Assembly (NCBI RefSeq): GCF_003332275.1
Contig: NZ_QOVA01000003.1
Span: 310,001-374,000, forward strand
Source of the DNA: Edaphovirga cremea
GTDB lineage: Bacteria; Pseudomonadota; Gammaproteobacteria; Enterobacterales; Enterobacteriaceae
Direction of reading: 5' to 3'
DNA: 64,000 nt
Of this stretch, positions 36,100 to 47,707 are shown in pieces (positions within the stretch are counted from its first letter, which is position 1; every line of letters starts with the position of its first letter). Under the pieces are notes generated by a model that saw nothing but the letters and a program-made list of their open reading frames with translations, was not told the origin of the DNA and searched no databases. A program made the translations under genes and the position numbers.

Positions 36100-37006
36100 A
36101 GTTGCAGTACTGTTGGGAGGTACTTCTGCCGAGCGCGAAGTATCGCTGCAATCCGGACATGCCGTACTGGCAGGTTTGAGAGAGGCGGGCATTGATGCAT
36201 ATGCCGTTGATACCAAAGAATTTCCTGTCACTCAGTTGAAAACTGAAGGTTTCAATAGGGTTTTCATCGCACTGCATGGACGTGGTGGTGAGGATGGCAC
36301 ATTGCAGGGCGTGCTGGAGCAGCTCGATCTGCCCTATACCGGCAGCGGAGTGATGGCGTCAGCCCTGACGATGGACAAATTCCGCACCAAATTGGTCTGG
36401 CAGGCATTGGGATTACCGGTTGCACCGTTTGTGGCAGTCAATCGTCAGCAGTTTCTGGCGCATGCGCATGATGGTGCAGAGATTATTGCGTCACTGGGTT
36501 TGCCGCTGATCGTTAAACCAAGCCGCGAAGGTTCCAGCGTCGGGATGAGCAAAGTCGACCAGTCTTCACAGTTGGATGCAGCTCTGGAAGAGGCGTTCCG
36601 CCACGATGACGATGTCCTGATTGAAAAGTGGCTGAGTGGCCCGGAATTCACTGTGGCGATTGTTGGAAAAGAAGTGCTGCCCTCAATCCGCATCCAGCCC
36701 GTCGGGATTTTTTATGATTATGAGGCAAAGTATCTCTCTGATGAGACGCAATACTTTTGCCCGAGTGGTTTGAATCCGCAGCAGGAGCAGCAATTGTCTG
36801 ACCTTGCTTTGCAGGCCTATCGTGCGCTGGATTGCAGCGGGTGGGGCCGGGTGGATGTAATGCAGGACAGCGACGGTGGTTTCTATCTGCTGGAGGTCAA
36901 TACCTCGCCGGGGATGACCAGCCACAGTTTGGTGCCGATGGCTGCGCGGCAGTCTGGCCTGAGTTTCTCGCAACTGGTGGCGAGAATATTAGAGCTCGCT
37001 GACTGA
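36089..37006 (+). CDS. ddlB: D-alanine--D-alanine ligase B
   Basis: ATP-grasp enzyme making the D-Ala-D-Ala dipeptide that MurF uses. The 305 residues start [22 protein letters not shown] and include [15 protein letters not shown] (ATP-grasp), [13 protein letters not shown] and the C-terminal [16 protein letters not shown] with metal and D-Ala binding residues. The ATG lies within the end of murC. The next gene, ftsQ, begins one base after the stop. Confidence 0.97.
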   Translation: MADKVAVLLGGTSAEREVSLQSGHAVLAGLREAGIDAYAVDTKEFPVTQLKTEGFNRVFIALHGRGGEDGTLQGVLEQLDLPYTGSGVMASALTMDKFRTKLVWQALGLPVAPFVAVNRQQFLAHAHDGAEIIASLGLPLIVKPSREGSSVGMSKVDQSSQLDAALEEAFRHDDDVLIEKWLSGPEFTVAIVGKEVLPSIRIQPVGIFYDYEAKYLSDETQYFCPSGLNPQQEQQLSDLALQAYRALDCSGWGRVDVMQDSDGGFYLLEVNTSPGMTSHSLVPMAARQSGLSFSQLVARILELAD

Positions 37007-37007
37007 T

Positions 37008-37850
37008 ATGTCGCAAGCCGCCTTGAACGCACGCGAGCGCGAGAATGAGACCGATGCCCAGGGTCCGCGCCGCAGTAACGGAAGCCAGTTGGCAGGCGTT
37101 ATTTTCCTGCTGATGGTGCTGGGAACCGTGGGCTGGAGTGTTTGGGCCGTGATTGGCTGGATGCAGGATGCCAATCGCCTTCCACTCTCCAAATTGGTGA
37201 TGACGGGAGAAAGGCACTTCACCACCAATGATGATGTTCGCCAGGCAATTCTGGCGCTGGGCTCGCCAGGCACCTTTATGACGCAGGATGTGAATGTCAT
37301 CCAGCAACAGATTGAGCGTTTGCCCTGGATTAAACAAGCCAGTGTGCGTAAGCAGTGGCCGGACGAATTGAAGATTCATCTGGTTGAGTACGTCCCGGTC
37401 GCACGCTGGAACGATCTGCACATGATGGATGCAGAAGGTAAGGCTTTCACTGCGCCAACGGAACGTATTGGCAGCCAGAAAATGCCGATGCTTTATGGGC
37501 CTGAGGGCAGTGAACAGGACGTTTTGCAAGGTTACAGAACGATGAGTCAGGTGCTGGGAAACAACAAGTTCAACGTGAAGATGGCAGCAATGAGCGCGCG
37601 TCATTCCTGGCAACTGGCACTGGACAACGATGTGCGTATCGATTTGGGGCGTGATGACCGGACGGGGCGTTTGCAACGTTTTATGGAGCTTTACCCGATT
37701 CTTCAGCAGCAGGCCCTGGCCGACAATAAACGTGTCAGCTACGTCGATTTGCGTTACGACACCGGGGCTGCAGTAGGTTGGGCTCCAGCATTCATCGAGC
37801 AACAAAACAGTAATCAGCAACAAAATCAGGCACAGGCTAAACAACAATGA
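37008..37850 (+). CDS. ftsQ: Cell division protein FtsQ
   Basis: Bitopic divisome scaffold binding FtsL, FtsB and FtsK. The 280 residues (276 in E. coli) comprise a charged cytoplasmic tail, one membrane span (about 25-45, [24 protein letters not shown]), a POTRA domain ([23 protein letters not shown]) and the beta domain with [22 protein letters not shown]. The low-complexity tail is glutamine-rich ([14 protein letters not shown]). The stop overlaps ftsA by four bases. Confidence 0.96.
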   Translation: MSQAALNARERENETDAQGPRRSNGSQLAGVIFLLMVLGTVGWSVWAVIGWMQDANRLPLSKLVMTGERHFTTNDDVRQAILALGSPGTFMTQDVNVIQQQIERLPWIKQASVRKQWPDELKIHLVEYVPVARWNDLHMMDAEGKAFTAPTERIGSQKMPMLYGPEGSEQDVLQGYRTMSQVLGNNKFNVKMAAMSARHSWQLALDNDVRIDLGRDDRTGRLQRFMELYPILQQQALADNKRVSYVDLRYDTGAAVGWAPAFIEQQNSNQQQNQAQAKQQ

Positions 37851-39103
37851 TCAAGTCGACGGACAGAAAACTGGTAGTTGGACTGGAGATCGGTACGGCA
37901 AAGGTCGCCGCATTGGTAGGGGAAGTTCTGCCCGATGGCATGGTCAACATTATCGGGGTGGGGAGTTGTCCGTCCCGCGGTATGGATAAGGGTGGCGTTA
38001 ACGATCTTGAGTCGGTAGTGAAATGCGTTCAGCGCGCTATCGATCAGGCGGAGTTGATGGCTGATTGCCAGATTTCCTCGGTTTACCTCGCATTATCGGG
38101 TAAACACATCAGTTGTCAGAATGAAATCGGGATGGTTCCTATTTCCGAAGAGGAAGTAACCCAGGAAGATGTAGAGAACGTTGTGCATACCGCAAAATCG
38201 GTGCGCGTGCGTGATGAACACCGGATCCTGCATGTGATTCCACAGGAATATGCCATCGACTATCAGGAAGGCATCAAGAATCCGGTGGGGTTATCCGGCG
38301 TGCGTATGCAGGCCAAGGTTCATCTGATTACCTGCCATAACGATATGGCGAAGAATATTGTAAAAGCCGTTGAACGTTGCGGCTTGAAAGTTGACCAACT
38401 TATCTTTGCCGGTCTGGCCGCCAGCTATGCGGTACTGACTGAAGACGAACGTGAACTGGGTGTCTGCGTGGTAGACATCGGTGGCGGCACCATGGATATC
38501 GCAGTTTATACCGGTGGTGCTTTGCGGCATACGAAGGTTATTCCCTATGCAGGGAATGTAGTGACCAGCGATATCGCTTATGCCTTTGGTACCCCACCGA
38601 CGGATGCAGAGGCTATCAAGGTACGGCACGGTTGTGCATTGGGATCGATAGTCAGCAAAGATGAAAGTGTGGAAGTGCCAAGCGTGGGGGGACGTCCGCC
38701 ACGCAGTCTGCAACGTCAGACGCTGGCGGAGGTTATCGAACCTCGCTACACCGAGTTGCTGAATCTGGTTAATGACGAAATTTTGCAATTGCAGGAGCAA
38801 CTGCGTCAGCAAGGTGTGAAACATCATCTGGCTGCCGGGATTGTACTCACCGGCGGCGCAGCACAAATAGATGGGCTGGCTGAATGCGCGCAACGGGTGT
38901 TCCACACCCAGGTTCGCATTGGACAGCCTTTAAACATCACCGGGTTGACGGACTATGCGCAGGAATCTTACTACTCAACCGCAGTAGGGCTGCTGCACTA
39001 TGGTAAAGAGTCTCACCTCAGCGGTGAGTCAGAAGTAGAAAAACGCGCCTCAGTGGGCAATTGGTTTAAACGTATCAATAGCTGGCTGAGAAAAGAGTTT
39101 TAA
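37847..39103 (+). CDS. ftsA: Cell division protein FtsA
   Basis: Actin-like ATPase that anchors FtsZ to the membrane. The 418 residues show the phosphate-1 loop [33 protein letters not shown] (phosphate 2), the adenosine motif [12 protein letters not shown], and the C-terminal amphipathic membrane-targeting helix [15 protein letters not shown]. Start overlaps ftsQ (ATGA). The gap to ftsZ (72 bases) probably holds a promoter and ribosome site for ftsZ. Confidence 0.98.
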   Translation: MIKSTDRKLVVGLEIGTAKVAALVGEVLPDGMVNIIGVGSCPSRGMDKGGVNDLESVVKCVQRAIDQAELMADCQISSVYLALSGKHISCQNEIGMVPISEEEVTQEDVENVVHTAKSVRVRDEHRILHVIPQEYAIDYQEGIKNPVGLSGVRMQAKVHLITCHNDMAKNIVKAVERCGLKVDQLIFAGLAASYAVLTEDERELGVCVVDIGGGTMDIAVYTGGALRHTKVIPYAGNVVTSDIAYAFGTPPTDAEAIKVRHGCALGSIVSKDESVEVPSVGGRPPRSLQRQTLAEVIEPRYTELLNLVNDEILQLQEQLRQQGVKHHLAAGIVLTGGAAQIDGLAECAQRVFHTQVRIGQPLNITGLTDYAQESYYSTAVGLLHYGKESHLSGESEVEKRASVGNWFKRINSWLRKEF

Positions 39104-39175
39104 TGTTTCACCAAAGAGATCATGCTGACGTCTATTTATGGTCTCGAAGCGACAGGCACAAAACGGAGAGAAACT

Positions 39176-40333
39176 ATGTTTGAACCTATGGAACTGACCA
39201 ACGACGCGGTGATTAAAGTCATCGGCGTCGGCGGTGGCGGTGGCAACGCCGTTGAACACATGGTGCGCGAGCGCATCGAAGGTGTTGAATTCTTCGCCGT
39301 TAATACAGACGCTCAGGCGCTACGTAAAACGGCAGTGGGCCAAACCATTCAGATCGGTAGCGGTATTACCAAAGGTCTGGGTGCAGGCGCGAACCCTGAA
39401 GTGGGTCGCAATTCGGCAGAAGAAGACCGTGAAGCCCTGAGAGCTGCGCTCGAAGGCGCGGATATGGTCTTCATCGCCGCAGGTATGGGTGGTGGTACCG
39501 GTACTGGTGCAGCGCCTGTAGTTGCTGAAGTTGCTAAAGATCTGGGTATTCTGACAGTTGCCGTGGTGACCAAGCCTTTCAATTTCGAAGGCAAAAAGCG
39601 CATGGCGTTTGCTGAGCAGGGTATTGCTGAATTGTCCAAGCATGTGGACTCCTTGATCACTATCCCTAACGACAAGCTATTGAAAGTATTGGGACGTGGT
39701 ATTTCTCTGCTGGATGCGTTCGGCGCAGCCAACGACGTGCTGAAGGGCGCGGTTCAGGGTATCGCTGAACTGATTACCCGCCCGGGCCTGATGAACGTCG
39801 ACTTTGCAGATGTGCGCACCGTGATGTCCGAAATGGGTTATGCCATGATGGGCTCTGGCGTGGCATGCGGTGAAGATCGTGCTGAAGAAGCGGCAGAAAT
39901 GGCCATCTCCAGCCCGCTGTTGGAAGATATTGATCTGTCCGGTGCTCGGGGCGTATTGGTCAACATCACTGCGGGCTTTGACCTGCGTCTGGATGAGTTC
40001 GAAACCGTGGGTAACACTATCCGCGCCTTCGCCTCTGACAACGCGACCGTCGTTATCGGTACCTCACTGGATCCGGAAATGAACGATGAGCTGCGCGTAA
40101 CTGTGGTTGCAACGGGTATCGGCATGGACAAACGTCCGGAAATTACGCTGGTTACCAATAAGCAGCAATCCAGCCAACCGGTAATGGATCATCGCTATCA
40201 GCAACACGGTCTTTCACCTCTGCCACAGGAAAACAAACCTGCAGCCAAGGTGGTGAACGATCAAAGCGCGCAATCGAATAAAGAGCCTGACTATCTCGAC
40301 ATTCCGGCATTCCTGCGCAAGCAGGCAGATTAA
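39176..40333 (+). CDS. ftsZ: Cell division protein FtsZ
   Basis: Tubulin-like GTPase forming the Z ring. The 385 residues have [10 protein letters not shown] near 17-26, the tubulin signature GGGTGTG at 105-111, the T7 loop [15 protein letters not shown] with the catalytic aspartates, a variable linker and the conserved C-terminal peptide [14 protein letters not shown] that binds FtsA, ZipA and ZapD. The ATG at 39176 after CGGAGAG is chosen over an in-frame upstream ATG at 39122. Confidence 0.98.
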   Translation: MFEPMELTNDAVIKVIGVGGGGGNAVEHMVRERIEGVEFFAVNTDAQALRKTAVGQTIQIGSGITKGLGAGANPEVGRNSAEEDREALRAALEGADMVFIAAGMGGGTGTGAAPVVAEVAKDLGILTVAVVTKPFNFEGKKRMAFAEQGIAELSKHVDSLITIPNDKLLKVLGRGISLLDAFGAANDVLKGAVQGIAELITRPGLMNVDFADVRTVMSEMGYAMMGSGVACGEDRAEEAAEMAISSPLLEDIDLSGARGVLVNITAGFDLRLDEFETVGNTIRAFASDNATVVIGTSLDPEMNDELRVTVVATGIGMDKRPEITLVTNKQQSSQPVMDHRYQQHGLSPLPQENKPAAKVVNDQSAQSNKEPDYLDIPAFLRKQAD

Positions 40334-40344
40334 TCGCCAGAATT

Positions 40345-40372
40345 TTGGAATCTCCGCTCTTTGTGCTAAACT
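40345..40372 (+). promoter_or_regulatory. Putative lpxC promoter
   Basis: TTGGAA (40345-40350), a 16-base spacer and TAAACT (40367-40372) lie between ftsZ and lpxC; the GTGCTAAACT segment is also conserved in E. coli. A small hairpin CCGACC..GGTCGG (40380-40405) follows the start region in the leader; it lacks a T run. Confidence 0.6.
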
Positions 40373-40388
40373 GTCCCGCCGACCTTAG

Positions 40389-41351
<963 letters not shown>

Positions 41352-41377
41352 CGATACAGTAGTTATTAATACAGCAG

Positions 41378-41902
41378 TTATTTATCACGACTGGTTGGGT
41401 TGGCACTCTCTCCGGCCAATGCAGCCAGTCGTTCTAATGCCTTGCGCAATCTCTCCGGACTTCTGCTTGCCAAACCCCGTAATTCATCCGCACTCTGCTG
41501 ACTAAGGTGGCGCATTTTCGTGGTATCTGCGCTGTCAGTGGCGGTTTTTGCGGCATTCTGCACAAGTGCATCCGCTTTTGCCATCAACGATGGATTAATC
41601 CTGATGTCGATTGATGACAATGATGGTAATATTTGCGATCTAAGTGCGGATAACAGGGCGGGTTGCTCGTAGCGTAAGCGCATCATCCAACTGGCATTAG
41701 CCGTTTCCAGCACTAAAACACCCTGTCGATAATTGGCGACCCGACACCAGGGATGTAATTGAGAAGGCAAAAGCCCTCTTACAGCCCGGTTAAGCTTTAA
41801 CAACGCTTCGGCTCGCTGTTGAACGATACGTAACGGGCTCTGGTCAGCCGAAGCTGCATCGTCGAACAGGACATCTAATAATTGTGGGCGGCTATCACGC
41901 AT
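41378..41902 (-). CDS. DciA-like DUF721 protein
   Basis: A 174-residue basic protein with the DUF721/DciA fold signature: R..Q...LL.LN..VR.LLP......CRVANYR.GVLVLET.NASWMMRLRYEQPALLSALR.....SLSSIDIRINP, then a probable disordered tail. In most bacteria DciA loads or anchors the replicative helicase DnaB; enterobacteria such as E. coli use DnaC instead. The gene is convergent with lpxC (26 bases apart) and divergent from secM (28 bases between starts), so its promoter must lie in secM or in that gap. E. coli K-12 has no gene in this slot. Whether it still contacts DnaB here is unknown; a diverged role is equally possible. Confidence 0.8.
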   Translation of the reverse strand: MRDSRPQLLDVLFDDAASADQSPLRIVQQRAEALLKLNRAVRGLLPSQLHPWCRVANYRQGVLVLETANASWMMRLRYEQPALLSALRSQILPSLSSIDIRINPSLMAKADALVQNAAKTATDSADTTKMRHLSQQSADELRGLASRSPERLRKALERLAALAGESANPTSRDK

Positions 41903-41930
41903 TGACTGAGCTCCGGCGGATTCTAAACTC

Positions 41931-42461
41931 GTGATTGGTATTCTAAATCGTTGGCGACAATTTGGCAGACGTTATTTCTGGCCGCATCTCCTTTTGGGGA
42001 TGGTCGCGGCGAGTCTTGGCGTGCCGTCAAACATGTCCGGTGCACCGGATCAGTCAGCACTGCCGAGTACGTCCGCGAGTCTAAACCGCCAGAACAATGG
42101 CAGTACAGTCTTTAATAGTCTGGCATTGTTGCAGGAAGCTCATCGCCGCCCCTCTTTCAGTGTGGACTATTGGCACCAGCATGCCATTCGCACAGTAATT
42201 CGCCACCTTTCTTTTGCTCTCGCACCGCAAACGGCGTACACCGTCGTGCAGGAAGCCAAGGTTGAGAATGAAGAACCTCTTCATGTTCAGCAGCTTGCTT
42301 TACTTGCTACGCTGAATGCGTTACTCACGCATGAGCCTAAACCGCCGACCATCATTCGCCACACCCTACAGCGTGTCCGAGTCTCATTCGCCCATCACCA
42401 GCCCGGCCTCTGGCTGGCCCAGGTTCAGGGCATCCGCGCCGGACCGTTGTCTTTAAGCTGA
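41931..42461 (+). CDS. secM: SecM secretion monitor with arrest peptide
   Basis: Secreted leader protein that stalls in the ribosome until pulled by SecA, adjusting secA translation. The 176 residues start at a GTG, then a signal peptide ([17 protein letters not shown]), a central conserved [25 protein letters not shown], and the C-terminal arrest segment W161[11 protein letters not shown] (P172 equals the E. coli stalling proline P166). Differences: the residue at the E. coli F150 position is H156, a phenylalanine is at F153, and I156 is replaced by L162. Four residues follow P172, as in E. coli. It lies 79 bases before secA in the same transcript. Confidence 0.92.
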   Translation: MIGILNRWRQFGRRYFWPHLLLGMVAASLGVPSNMSGAPDQSALPSTSASLNRQNNGSTVFNSLALLQEAHRRPSFSVDYWHQHAIRTVIRHLSFALAPQTAYTVVQEAKVENEEPLHVQQLALLATLNALLTHEPKPPTIIRHTLQRVRVSFAHHQPGLWLAQVQGIRAGPLSLS

Positions 42462-42506
42462 CATTAATTCCTTTGGATTCCTCCAAAATCAACAGAATAG
42501 TGACTG

Positions 42507-42529
42507 CGAAGACGCGGTCTCGTAAGAGA
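42507..42529 (+). promoter_or_regulatory. Competing hairpins at the secA ribosome-binding site
   Basis: CGA-a-GAC / GTCTCG pairs upstream, while TCTC-gtaa-GAGA pairs the likely secA Shine-Dalgarno segment (GAGA, 12 bases before ATG). The TCTC block is shared, so the two are mutually exclusive. This resembles the known secM-secA arrangement in which secM stalling exposes the site. I inferred it by eye. Confidence 0.45.
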
Positions 42530-42540
42530 TATTAAGAATT

Positions 42541-45255
42541 ATGTTAATCAAACTATTAACCAAAGTATTTGGTAGCCGTAATGACCGTACTCTGCGCCGT
42601 ATGAGCAAAGCGGTAGAATTAATCAATCGTCTGGAGCCAGAATATGAGGCGCTTTCTGATGAGCAGCTTCAGGCCAAGACCGATGAATTCCGCGCTCGTC
42701 TGGAAAAAGGCGCATCGGTAGAGAGTCTTATTCCTGAGGCTTTTGCTGTCGTGCGTGAAGCCAGTAAACGTGTATTTGGCATGCGTCACTTTGACGTGCA
42801 GTTGCTCGGCGGTATGGTTCTGAACGATCGCTGCATCGCGGAAATGCGTACCGGTGAAGGTAAAACCCTGACGGCAACTCTGCCCGCGTATCTGAATGCG
42901 TTGAGCGGCAGGGGCGTACACGTCGTTACCGTCAACGATTATCTGGCTCAGCGCGATGCTGAAAATAACCGTCCACTGTTTGAATTCCTCGGCTTGAGCA
43001 TTGGCATCAACCTGCCAGGTATGCCCGCCCCGGCAAAACGCGCAGCCTACGCAGCCGACATAACCTACGGTACGAACAACGAGTATGGTTTTGACTACCT
43101 GCGTGACAACATGGCGTTCAGCCCTGAAGAGCGTGTTCAGCGTAAACTGCACTATGCGTTGGTGGATGAGGTCGACTCCATTCTGATCGATGAAGCGCGT
43201 ACCCCATTGATCATCTCTGGCCCAGCTGAAGACAGCTCAGATATGTATATCAAGGTTAATAAGTTGATTCCCAAGCTTATTCGCCAGGAAAAAGAAGACT
43301 CTGAAACGTTCCACGGCGAAGGTCACTTCTCGGTAGATGAAAAATCACGCCAGGTTAACCTGACCGAACGCGGCCTGATTCTGATCGAAGAGTTACTGAT
43401 GGAAGCCGGGATTATGGAAGAGGGTGAGTCTCTCTATTCACCAACCAACATAATGCTGATGCATCACGTTACTGCGGCATTGCGCGCGCACGTGTTGTTT
43501 ACCCGTGATGTTGACTACATTGTTAAAGATGGCGAAGTCATCATCGTTGATGAGCACACTGGCCGTACCATGCAGGGGCGTCGCTGGTCTGATGGTTTGC
43601 ATCAGGCTGTTGAAGCGAAAGAAGGTGTGGAGATCCAAAACGAGAACCAGACGCTGGCCTCGATTACCTTCCAGAACTACTTCCGCCTGTATGAAAAACT
43701 GGCCGGTATGACCGGTACAGCAGATACCGAAGCGTTTGAATTCAGTTCTATTTATAAGCTCGACACTATCGTTGTGCCAACCAACCGTCCGATGGTGCGT
43801 AAAGATCTGCCTGATCTGGTCTATATGACCGAAATGGAAAAGATTGGCGCAATCATTGAAGATATCAAGGCATGTACTGCAAACGGCCAGCCTGTTCTGG
43901 TGGGGACGATTTCGATTGAAAAATCCGAAGTGGTATCTCGCGAGCTGGATAAAGCCGGTATCAAGCATAGCGTCCTGAACGCCAAATTCCACGCCAAAGA
44001 AGCGGAGATCGTTTCGCAAGCTGGTCAACCATGCGCTGTCACTATCGCCACCAACATGGCCGGTCGTGGTACCGATATCGTGTTGGGTGGTAGCTGGCAG
44101 GTAGAAATCGCTGAACTCGAAGAGCCGACAGAAGAGCAGATCGCGGCAATCAAAGCGGCATGGCAGGTGCGTCATGATGCAGTCCTCAAATCCGGTGGTC
44201 TGCATATCATTGGTACTGAGCGTCATGAATCACGCCGTATCGATAACCAATTACGTGGTCGTTCAGGTCGTCAGGGTGACGCCGGTTCTTCACGCTTCTA
44301 CCTGTCAATGGAAGATGCCCTGATGCGTATTTTCGCCTCGGATCGCGTTTCTGGCATGATGCGTAAACTGGGTATGAAACCGGGTGAAGCGATTGAGCAT
44401 CCATGGGTAACCAAAGCCATTGCCAATGCGCAGCGTAAAGTGGAAAGCCGCAACTTTGATATTCGTAAGCAATTGCTGGAATACGATGATGTGGCTAACG
44501 ATCAACGTCGTGCTATCTACTCGCAACGTAATGAACTGCTTGATGTTTCTGATGTTAGTGAAACGATTAACAGTATTCGCGAGGATGTCTTTAAAGTCGT
44601 GCTGGATACCTATATTCCGCCGCAATCCCTGGAAGAAATGTGGGATGTTCCTGGTCTCGAACAGCGCCTGAAGGCAGATTTCGATCTCGACATGCCAGTT
44701 GCTGAATGGCTGGATAAAGAACCGCAATTGCATGAAGAAACGCTGCGTGAACGTATTCTGCAGCAATCCATCGAAGTTTATCAGCGTAAAGAAGAAGTCG
44801 TCGGCGTCGAAATGATGCGTAACTTCGAAAAAGGCGTAATGCTGCAAACGCTGGATTCATTGTGGAAAGAGCATCTTGCCGCGATGGATTACTTGCGTCA
44901 GGGCATCCACCTGCGTGGTTATGCGCAGAAAGATCCTAAGCAGGAATACAAGCGCGAGTCATTCTCCATGTTTGCTGCCATGCTGGAGTCACTGAAGTAC
45001 GAAGTGATCAGCGTATTGAGCAAAGTTCAGGTGCGGATGCCGGAAGAGGTTGAAGCGCTCGAACAGCAACGTCGTGAAGAGGCGGAGCGTTTGGCCCGTC
45101 AGCAGCAACTGAGTCATCAGGAAGAGCCGTCACTGTTGGATGATCGCGATCCGAATGCGCCAGCGCGAGCCGATCGCAAGGTGGGTCGTAACGATCCTTG
45201 CCCATGCGGTTCCGGTAAAAAGTACAAGCAATGTCACGGTCGTTTGCAGAAATAA
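42541..45255 (+). CDS. secA: Preprotein translocase ATPase SecA
   Basis: Motor ATPase that pushes precursors through SecYEG. The 904 residues hold Walker A MRTGEGKT (102-109), Walker [22 protein letters not shown], the helicase-type motif [13 protein letters not shown] and [22 protein letters not shown], and a C-terminal zinc-binding segment ([14 protein letters not shown]) that binds SecB. Length agrees with E. coli (901). It follows secM and its likely regulatory hairpins; an intrinsic terminator comes 44 bases after the stop. Confidence 0.98.
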   Translation: MLIKLLTKVFGSRNDRTLRRMSKAVELINRLEPEYEALSDEQLQAKTDEFRARLEKGASVESLIPEAFAVVREASKRVFGMRHFDVQLLGGMVLNDRCIAEMRTGEGKTLTATLPAYLNALSGRGVHVVTVNDYLAQRDAENNRPLFEFLGLSIGINLPGMPAPAKRAAYAADITYGTNNEYGFDYLRDNMAFSPEERVQRKLHYALVDEVDSILIDEARTPLIISGPAEDSSDMYIKVNKLIPKLIRQEKEDSETFHGEGHFSVDEKSRQVNLTERGLILIEELLMEAGIMEEGESLYSPTNIMLMHHVTAALRAHVLFTRDVDYIVKDGEVIIVDEHTGRTMQGRRWSDGLHQAVEAKEGVEIQNENQTLASITFQNYFRLYEKLAGMTGTADTEAFEFSSIYKLDTIVVPTNRPMVRKDLPDLVYMTEMEKIGAIIEDIKACTANGQPVLVGTISIEKSEVVSRELDKAGIKHSVLNAKFHAKEAEIVSQAGQPCAVTIATNMAGRGTDIVLGGSWQVEIAELEEPTEEQIAAIKAAWQVRHDAVLKSGGLHIIGTERHESRRIDNQLRGRSGRQGDAGSSRFYLSMEDALMRIFASDRVSGMMRKLGMKPGEAIEHPWVTKAIANAQRKVESRNFDIRKQLLEYDDVANDQRRAIYSQRNELLDVSDVSETINSIREDVFKVVLDTYIPPQSLEEMWDVPGLEQRLKADFDLDMPVAEWLDKEPQLHEETLRERILQQSIEVYQRKEEVVGVEMMRNFEKGVMLQTLDSLWKEHLAAMDYLRQGIHLRGYAQKDPKQEYKRESFSMFAAMLESLKYEVISVLSKVQVRMPEEVEALEQQRREEAERLARQQQLSHQEEPSLLDDRDPNAPARADRKVGRNDPCPCGSGKKYKQCHGRLQK

Positions 45256-45298
45256 CGTGGTATTGATCTAGCAGTAATTTCAGACAATGACATATCAA

Positions 45299-45323
45299 GG
45301 GCGGTTTATCACCGCCCTTTTTT
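45299..45323 (+). terminator. secA terminator
   Basis: GGGCGG-tttatca-CCGCCC followed by six Ts, between secA and mutT; the poly-T run ends 14 bases before the mutT start. Confidence 0.9.
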
Positions 45324-45336
45324 ACGGGAAAAAATC

Positions 45337-45729
45337 ATGGCTTTGAAACACTTGCAGATTGCAGTCGGGATCATTCGCAACCCGCAGAAAGAGATTTTCA
45401 TTACCCAGCGCATGGCATCGTCGCATATGGCAGGATTTTGGGAATTTCCTGGTGGTAAAGTTGAAGTGGGTGAAACGCCAGAGCAGGCATTAATCCGCGA
45501 ATTGTATGAAGAGACGGGTATCAATGCACTCAGTCCTTTGCCGCTGAGTACGGTAGAACATCAGTTTGATGACCGGGTTGTCACTCTCTATTTCTTTATG
45601 GTGGAAGAGTGGGAAGGTGAACCTTTTGGCCGCGAAGGACAACCGATGCGATGGATTAATCAAGCTGAGCTGAATGCCGACGAATTCCCACCAGCCAACG
45701 CAAGCATCATCGAATTATTACAGGCGTAG
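45337..45729 (+). CDS. mutT: 8-oxo-dGTP diphosphatase MutT
   Basis: Nudix hydrolase that removes 8-oxo-dGTP from the nucleotide pool and prevents A-to-C transversions. In the 130 residues the Nudix box GGKVEVGETPEQALIRELYEETGI spans residues 39-62 with its metal-binding glutamates. GFWEFPGG precedes it, and FPPANASIIELL ends the protein. It follows the secA terminator and can also be reached by readthrough; a convergent hairpin separates it from yacG. Confidence 0.96.
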   Translation: MALKHLQIAVGIIRNPQKEIFITQRMASSHMAGFWEFPGGKVEVGETPEQALIRELYEETGINALSPLPLSTVEHQFDDRVVTLYFFMVEEWEGEPFGREGQPMRWINQAELNADEFPPANASIIELLQA

Positions 45730-45765
45730 TGCGGCAGGTAGGCAGTATGGTGAGTTAGTGCTATG

Positions 45766-45793
45766 GCGATAGCGGGAACTAACCTGCTATCGC
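45766..45793. repeat. Inverted repeat between mutT and yacG
   Basis: GCGATAGCGGG-aactaa-CCTGCTATCGC, 11-base arms with one mismatch, in the convergent gap. No T run on either strand. It may act as a barrier or 3'-end RNA structure. Confidence 0.7.
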
Positions 45794-45830
45794 ATCCTAT
45801 TGATTAAAAATGGGAAGATGATGAGTGGGA

Positions 45831-46025
45831 TTATTCCTCGTCGCTCCATTCATCAAGTTCGTTGATTTCCCCACTGCTTGGGATACGTTTTTCCTCATCA
45901 GCCCATTCACCCAAATCGATCAACTGGCAACGTTTGGAGCAGAAAGGGCGATACGGACTCTGTTTCCCCCACACGACGGAAGTACCACAGGTCGGGCAAT
46001 TAACGACGGTATCTTCAATATCCAT
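45831..46025 (-). CDS. yacG: DNA gyrase inhibitor YacG
   Basis: Small zinc protein reported to bind GyrB and inhibit gyrase. The 64 residues contain CPTCG (C10, C13) and FCSKRC (C29, C33), the four zinc ligands, then an acidic tail ([10 protein letters not shown]-like). It is the last gene of coaE-zapD-yacG, which read toward mutT; its stop lies 38 bases past the inverted repeat. Start is the only ATG that keeps the zinc motif near the N-terminus. Confidence 0.93.
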   Translation of the reverse strand: MDIEDTVVNCPTCGTSVVWGKQSPYRPFCSKRCQLIDLGEWADEEKRIPSSGEINELDEWSDEE

Positions 46026-46036
46026 TTCTTATCTCC

Positions 46037-46789
46037 TTAACAACAGGCCAGTTCAAAGGTCAGACGAGCAGGAACCTGGCCGCGTTCACTGTCTAAATGC
46101 AAAAAGCGAATTGCGTAACGGGTCTTGTGTCCAGACACTTGCGGATAAAGCTGGTGCTCCAGCGAAATGCGCAAACGCAGCAGATCGGCTCCCTCGGCAT
46201 TGTCCTGAAAGAATCCATTCAGACTGGTCTGATTATGGAATTGACCGGACTGGCGAACCAGATCGAGAACCATGGTGAGTGACTGATTCAGTGGCGCGAG
46301 GCTCTCAAGCCAGATTTGAACCTGCTTATCCCGCTCGGATTGAGGTACATGCATCCACATATGCAACGTTGGAAGATCGAAACTACAGCAACCGCCAGGA
46401 ATGCTCAGACGCTGCTTAACCAGTGCAATCAACCGATCCTCCTTAAGTCCTTGCCCCATACGCGGTGCAGACATCAGCACTGCGGCCCGCTCTTTGAGCG
46501 TGCGGCGCAGACCTTCCACCCGCTCCATATCGACACCCGGAACATCCGCCCAAAGCCGAAGTTTCTGTTGTTGACGCTCTAACTCTTTCAGCAAGTCCGT
46601 ACGGACTTCACCCCGTTCGAGGACATCCAACAGATCGGAAACAGTACGAAAAAAAGTCAGGGCAGTGGCGATATCTTCCAGGATTGGATGGCGATGTAAC
46701 TGTTGCAGTAAAAATTCAATACGCAACCAGGTACGCATTTTCTCATTTAAGGGATGTTCAAAGAGAACAGTGGTGGAAACATCACTCAT
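46037..46789 (-). CDS. zapD: Cell division protein ZapD (YacF)
   Basis: Cytoplasmic protein that bundles FtsZ filaments by binding its C-terminal tail. The 250 residues match E. coli ZapD throughout: [24 protein letters not shown] at the N-terminus, [26 protein letters not shown] in the middle and a C-terminal LTFELACC. It lies between coaE and yacG with gaps of 5 and 11 bases, forming one operon. It complements the ftsZ cluster upstream on the plus strand. Confidence 0.96.
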   Translation of the reverse strand: MSDVSTTVLFEHPLNEKMRTWLRIEFLLQQLHRHPILEDIATALTFFRTVSDLLDVLERGEVRTDLLKELERQQQKLRLWADVPGVDMERVEGLRRTLKERAAVLMSAPRMGQGLKEDRLIALVKQRLSIPGGCCSFDLPTLHMWMHVPQSERDKQVQIWLESLAPLNQSLTMVLDLVRQSGQFHNQTSLNGFFQDNAEGADLLRLRISLEHQLYPQVSGHKTRYAIRFLHLDSERGQVPARLTFELACC

Positions 46790-46794
46790 TTTTG

Positions 46795-47409
46795 TTAATC
46801 CTGTCTGGTTGCTGACGCGGCAAGCTGTAAATAACGGTCATGCAGGGCAGCAACACGCGGCTCGATTTCACTCGCATCACCGCTATTATCAATAATGTCA
46901 TCAGCACAAGCCAGGCGCTGTTCGCGAGTAACCTGTGCTGCAAGAATACTTTCCGCCTGCTGGCGGCTGACGCCGTCACGGGCTATTGTCCGGGAGAGTT
47001 GGGTATCCTTATCCACATCCACCACAAGTACGCGATCCGCGCGATCTTGTAATCCATTTTCGACCAGTAATGGCACCACCCATAAAACATAAGGCGTAGT
47101 TGCTGCCTTTATTTGCCGCTGGGTTTCAGCATGAATCAATGGGTGCAGAAGCTGATTAATCCATTGTTTTTCATTGGTATCACTGAATATTTTTTGCCTC
47201 AGCAGGCCGCGATTCAATGTTCCATCAGCCTGAATCATCTCTTGACCAAATCGTTGCGCGATAGAGAACAGTGCCGGACTGCCTGCTGCCACAACCTGAC
47301 GGGCAATGATATCCGCATCAACGACCCTGATCCCCTTTTTCTCGAAGGCATCGGCCACCGTACTTTTTCCACTGCCAATACCGCCTGTCAGTGCAACGAT
47401 GAAACTCAT
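46795..47409 (-). CDS. coaE: Dephospho-CoA kinase
   Basis: Last enzyme of coenzyme A synthesis, phosphorylating the 3'-hydroxyl of dephospho-CoA. The 204 residues (206 in E. coli) contain the P-loop GGIGSGKST (9-17) and the [10 protein letters not shown] substrate segment. The frame starts farther upstream, but [17 protein letters not shown] is the family N-terminus at 47409. The stop is five bases before the zapD ATG. Confidence 0.96.
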   Translation of the reverse strand: MSFIVALTGGIGSGKSTVADAFEKKGIRVVDADIIARQVVAAGSPALFSIAQRFGQEMIQADGTLNRGLLRQKIFSDTNEKQWINQLLHPLIHAETQRQIKAATTPYVLWVVPLLVENGLQDRADRVLVVDVDKDTQLSRTIARDGVSRQQAESILAAQVTREQRLACADDIIDNSGDASEIEPRVAALHDRYLQLAASATRQD

Positions 47410-47707
47410 GTCGTAGCTCTCGATAAAAAGAATAGGTGAATCATAAAGAGATCGCCTGGAAGTGCAAGCCACCAACCCGGGAGTTTTTGCTATTGCCGAG
47501 GCGTAAAAGTAAACAGAGTATGGCAGAGGTGAGGCGGATCACAGCATGATTATTACAGGTAAACTTGTGTGATTGTAGCCTAAAAAAAGACGAAATCGCA
47601 GTCTTGTAGTGGGAATATTCATGCGTATGATAGCGTCACTGGGAATGGCTTAAAAATACCCGATCACAACCCTTGCGATCCGTCGCCACAAACCAGGACA
47701 TATTGTC

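Noticed and set aside
35032-36231. A 399-residue minus-strand open frame in murC-ddlB
   Set aside because: Runs antisense through two conserved genes and has no recognisable domain.
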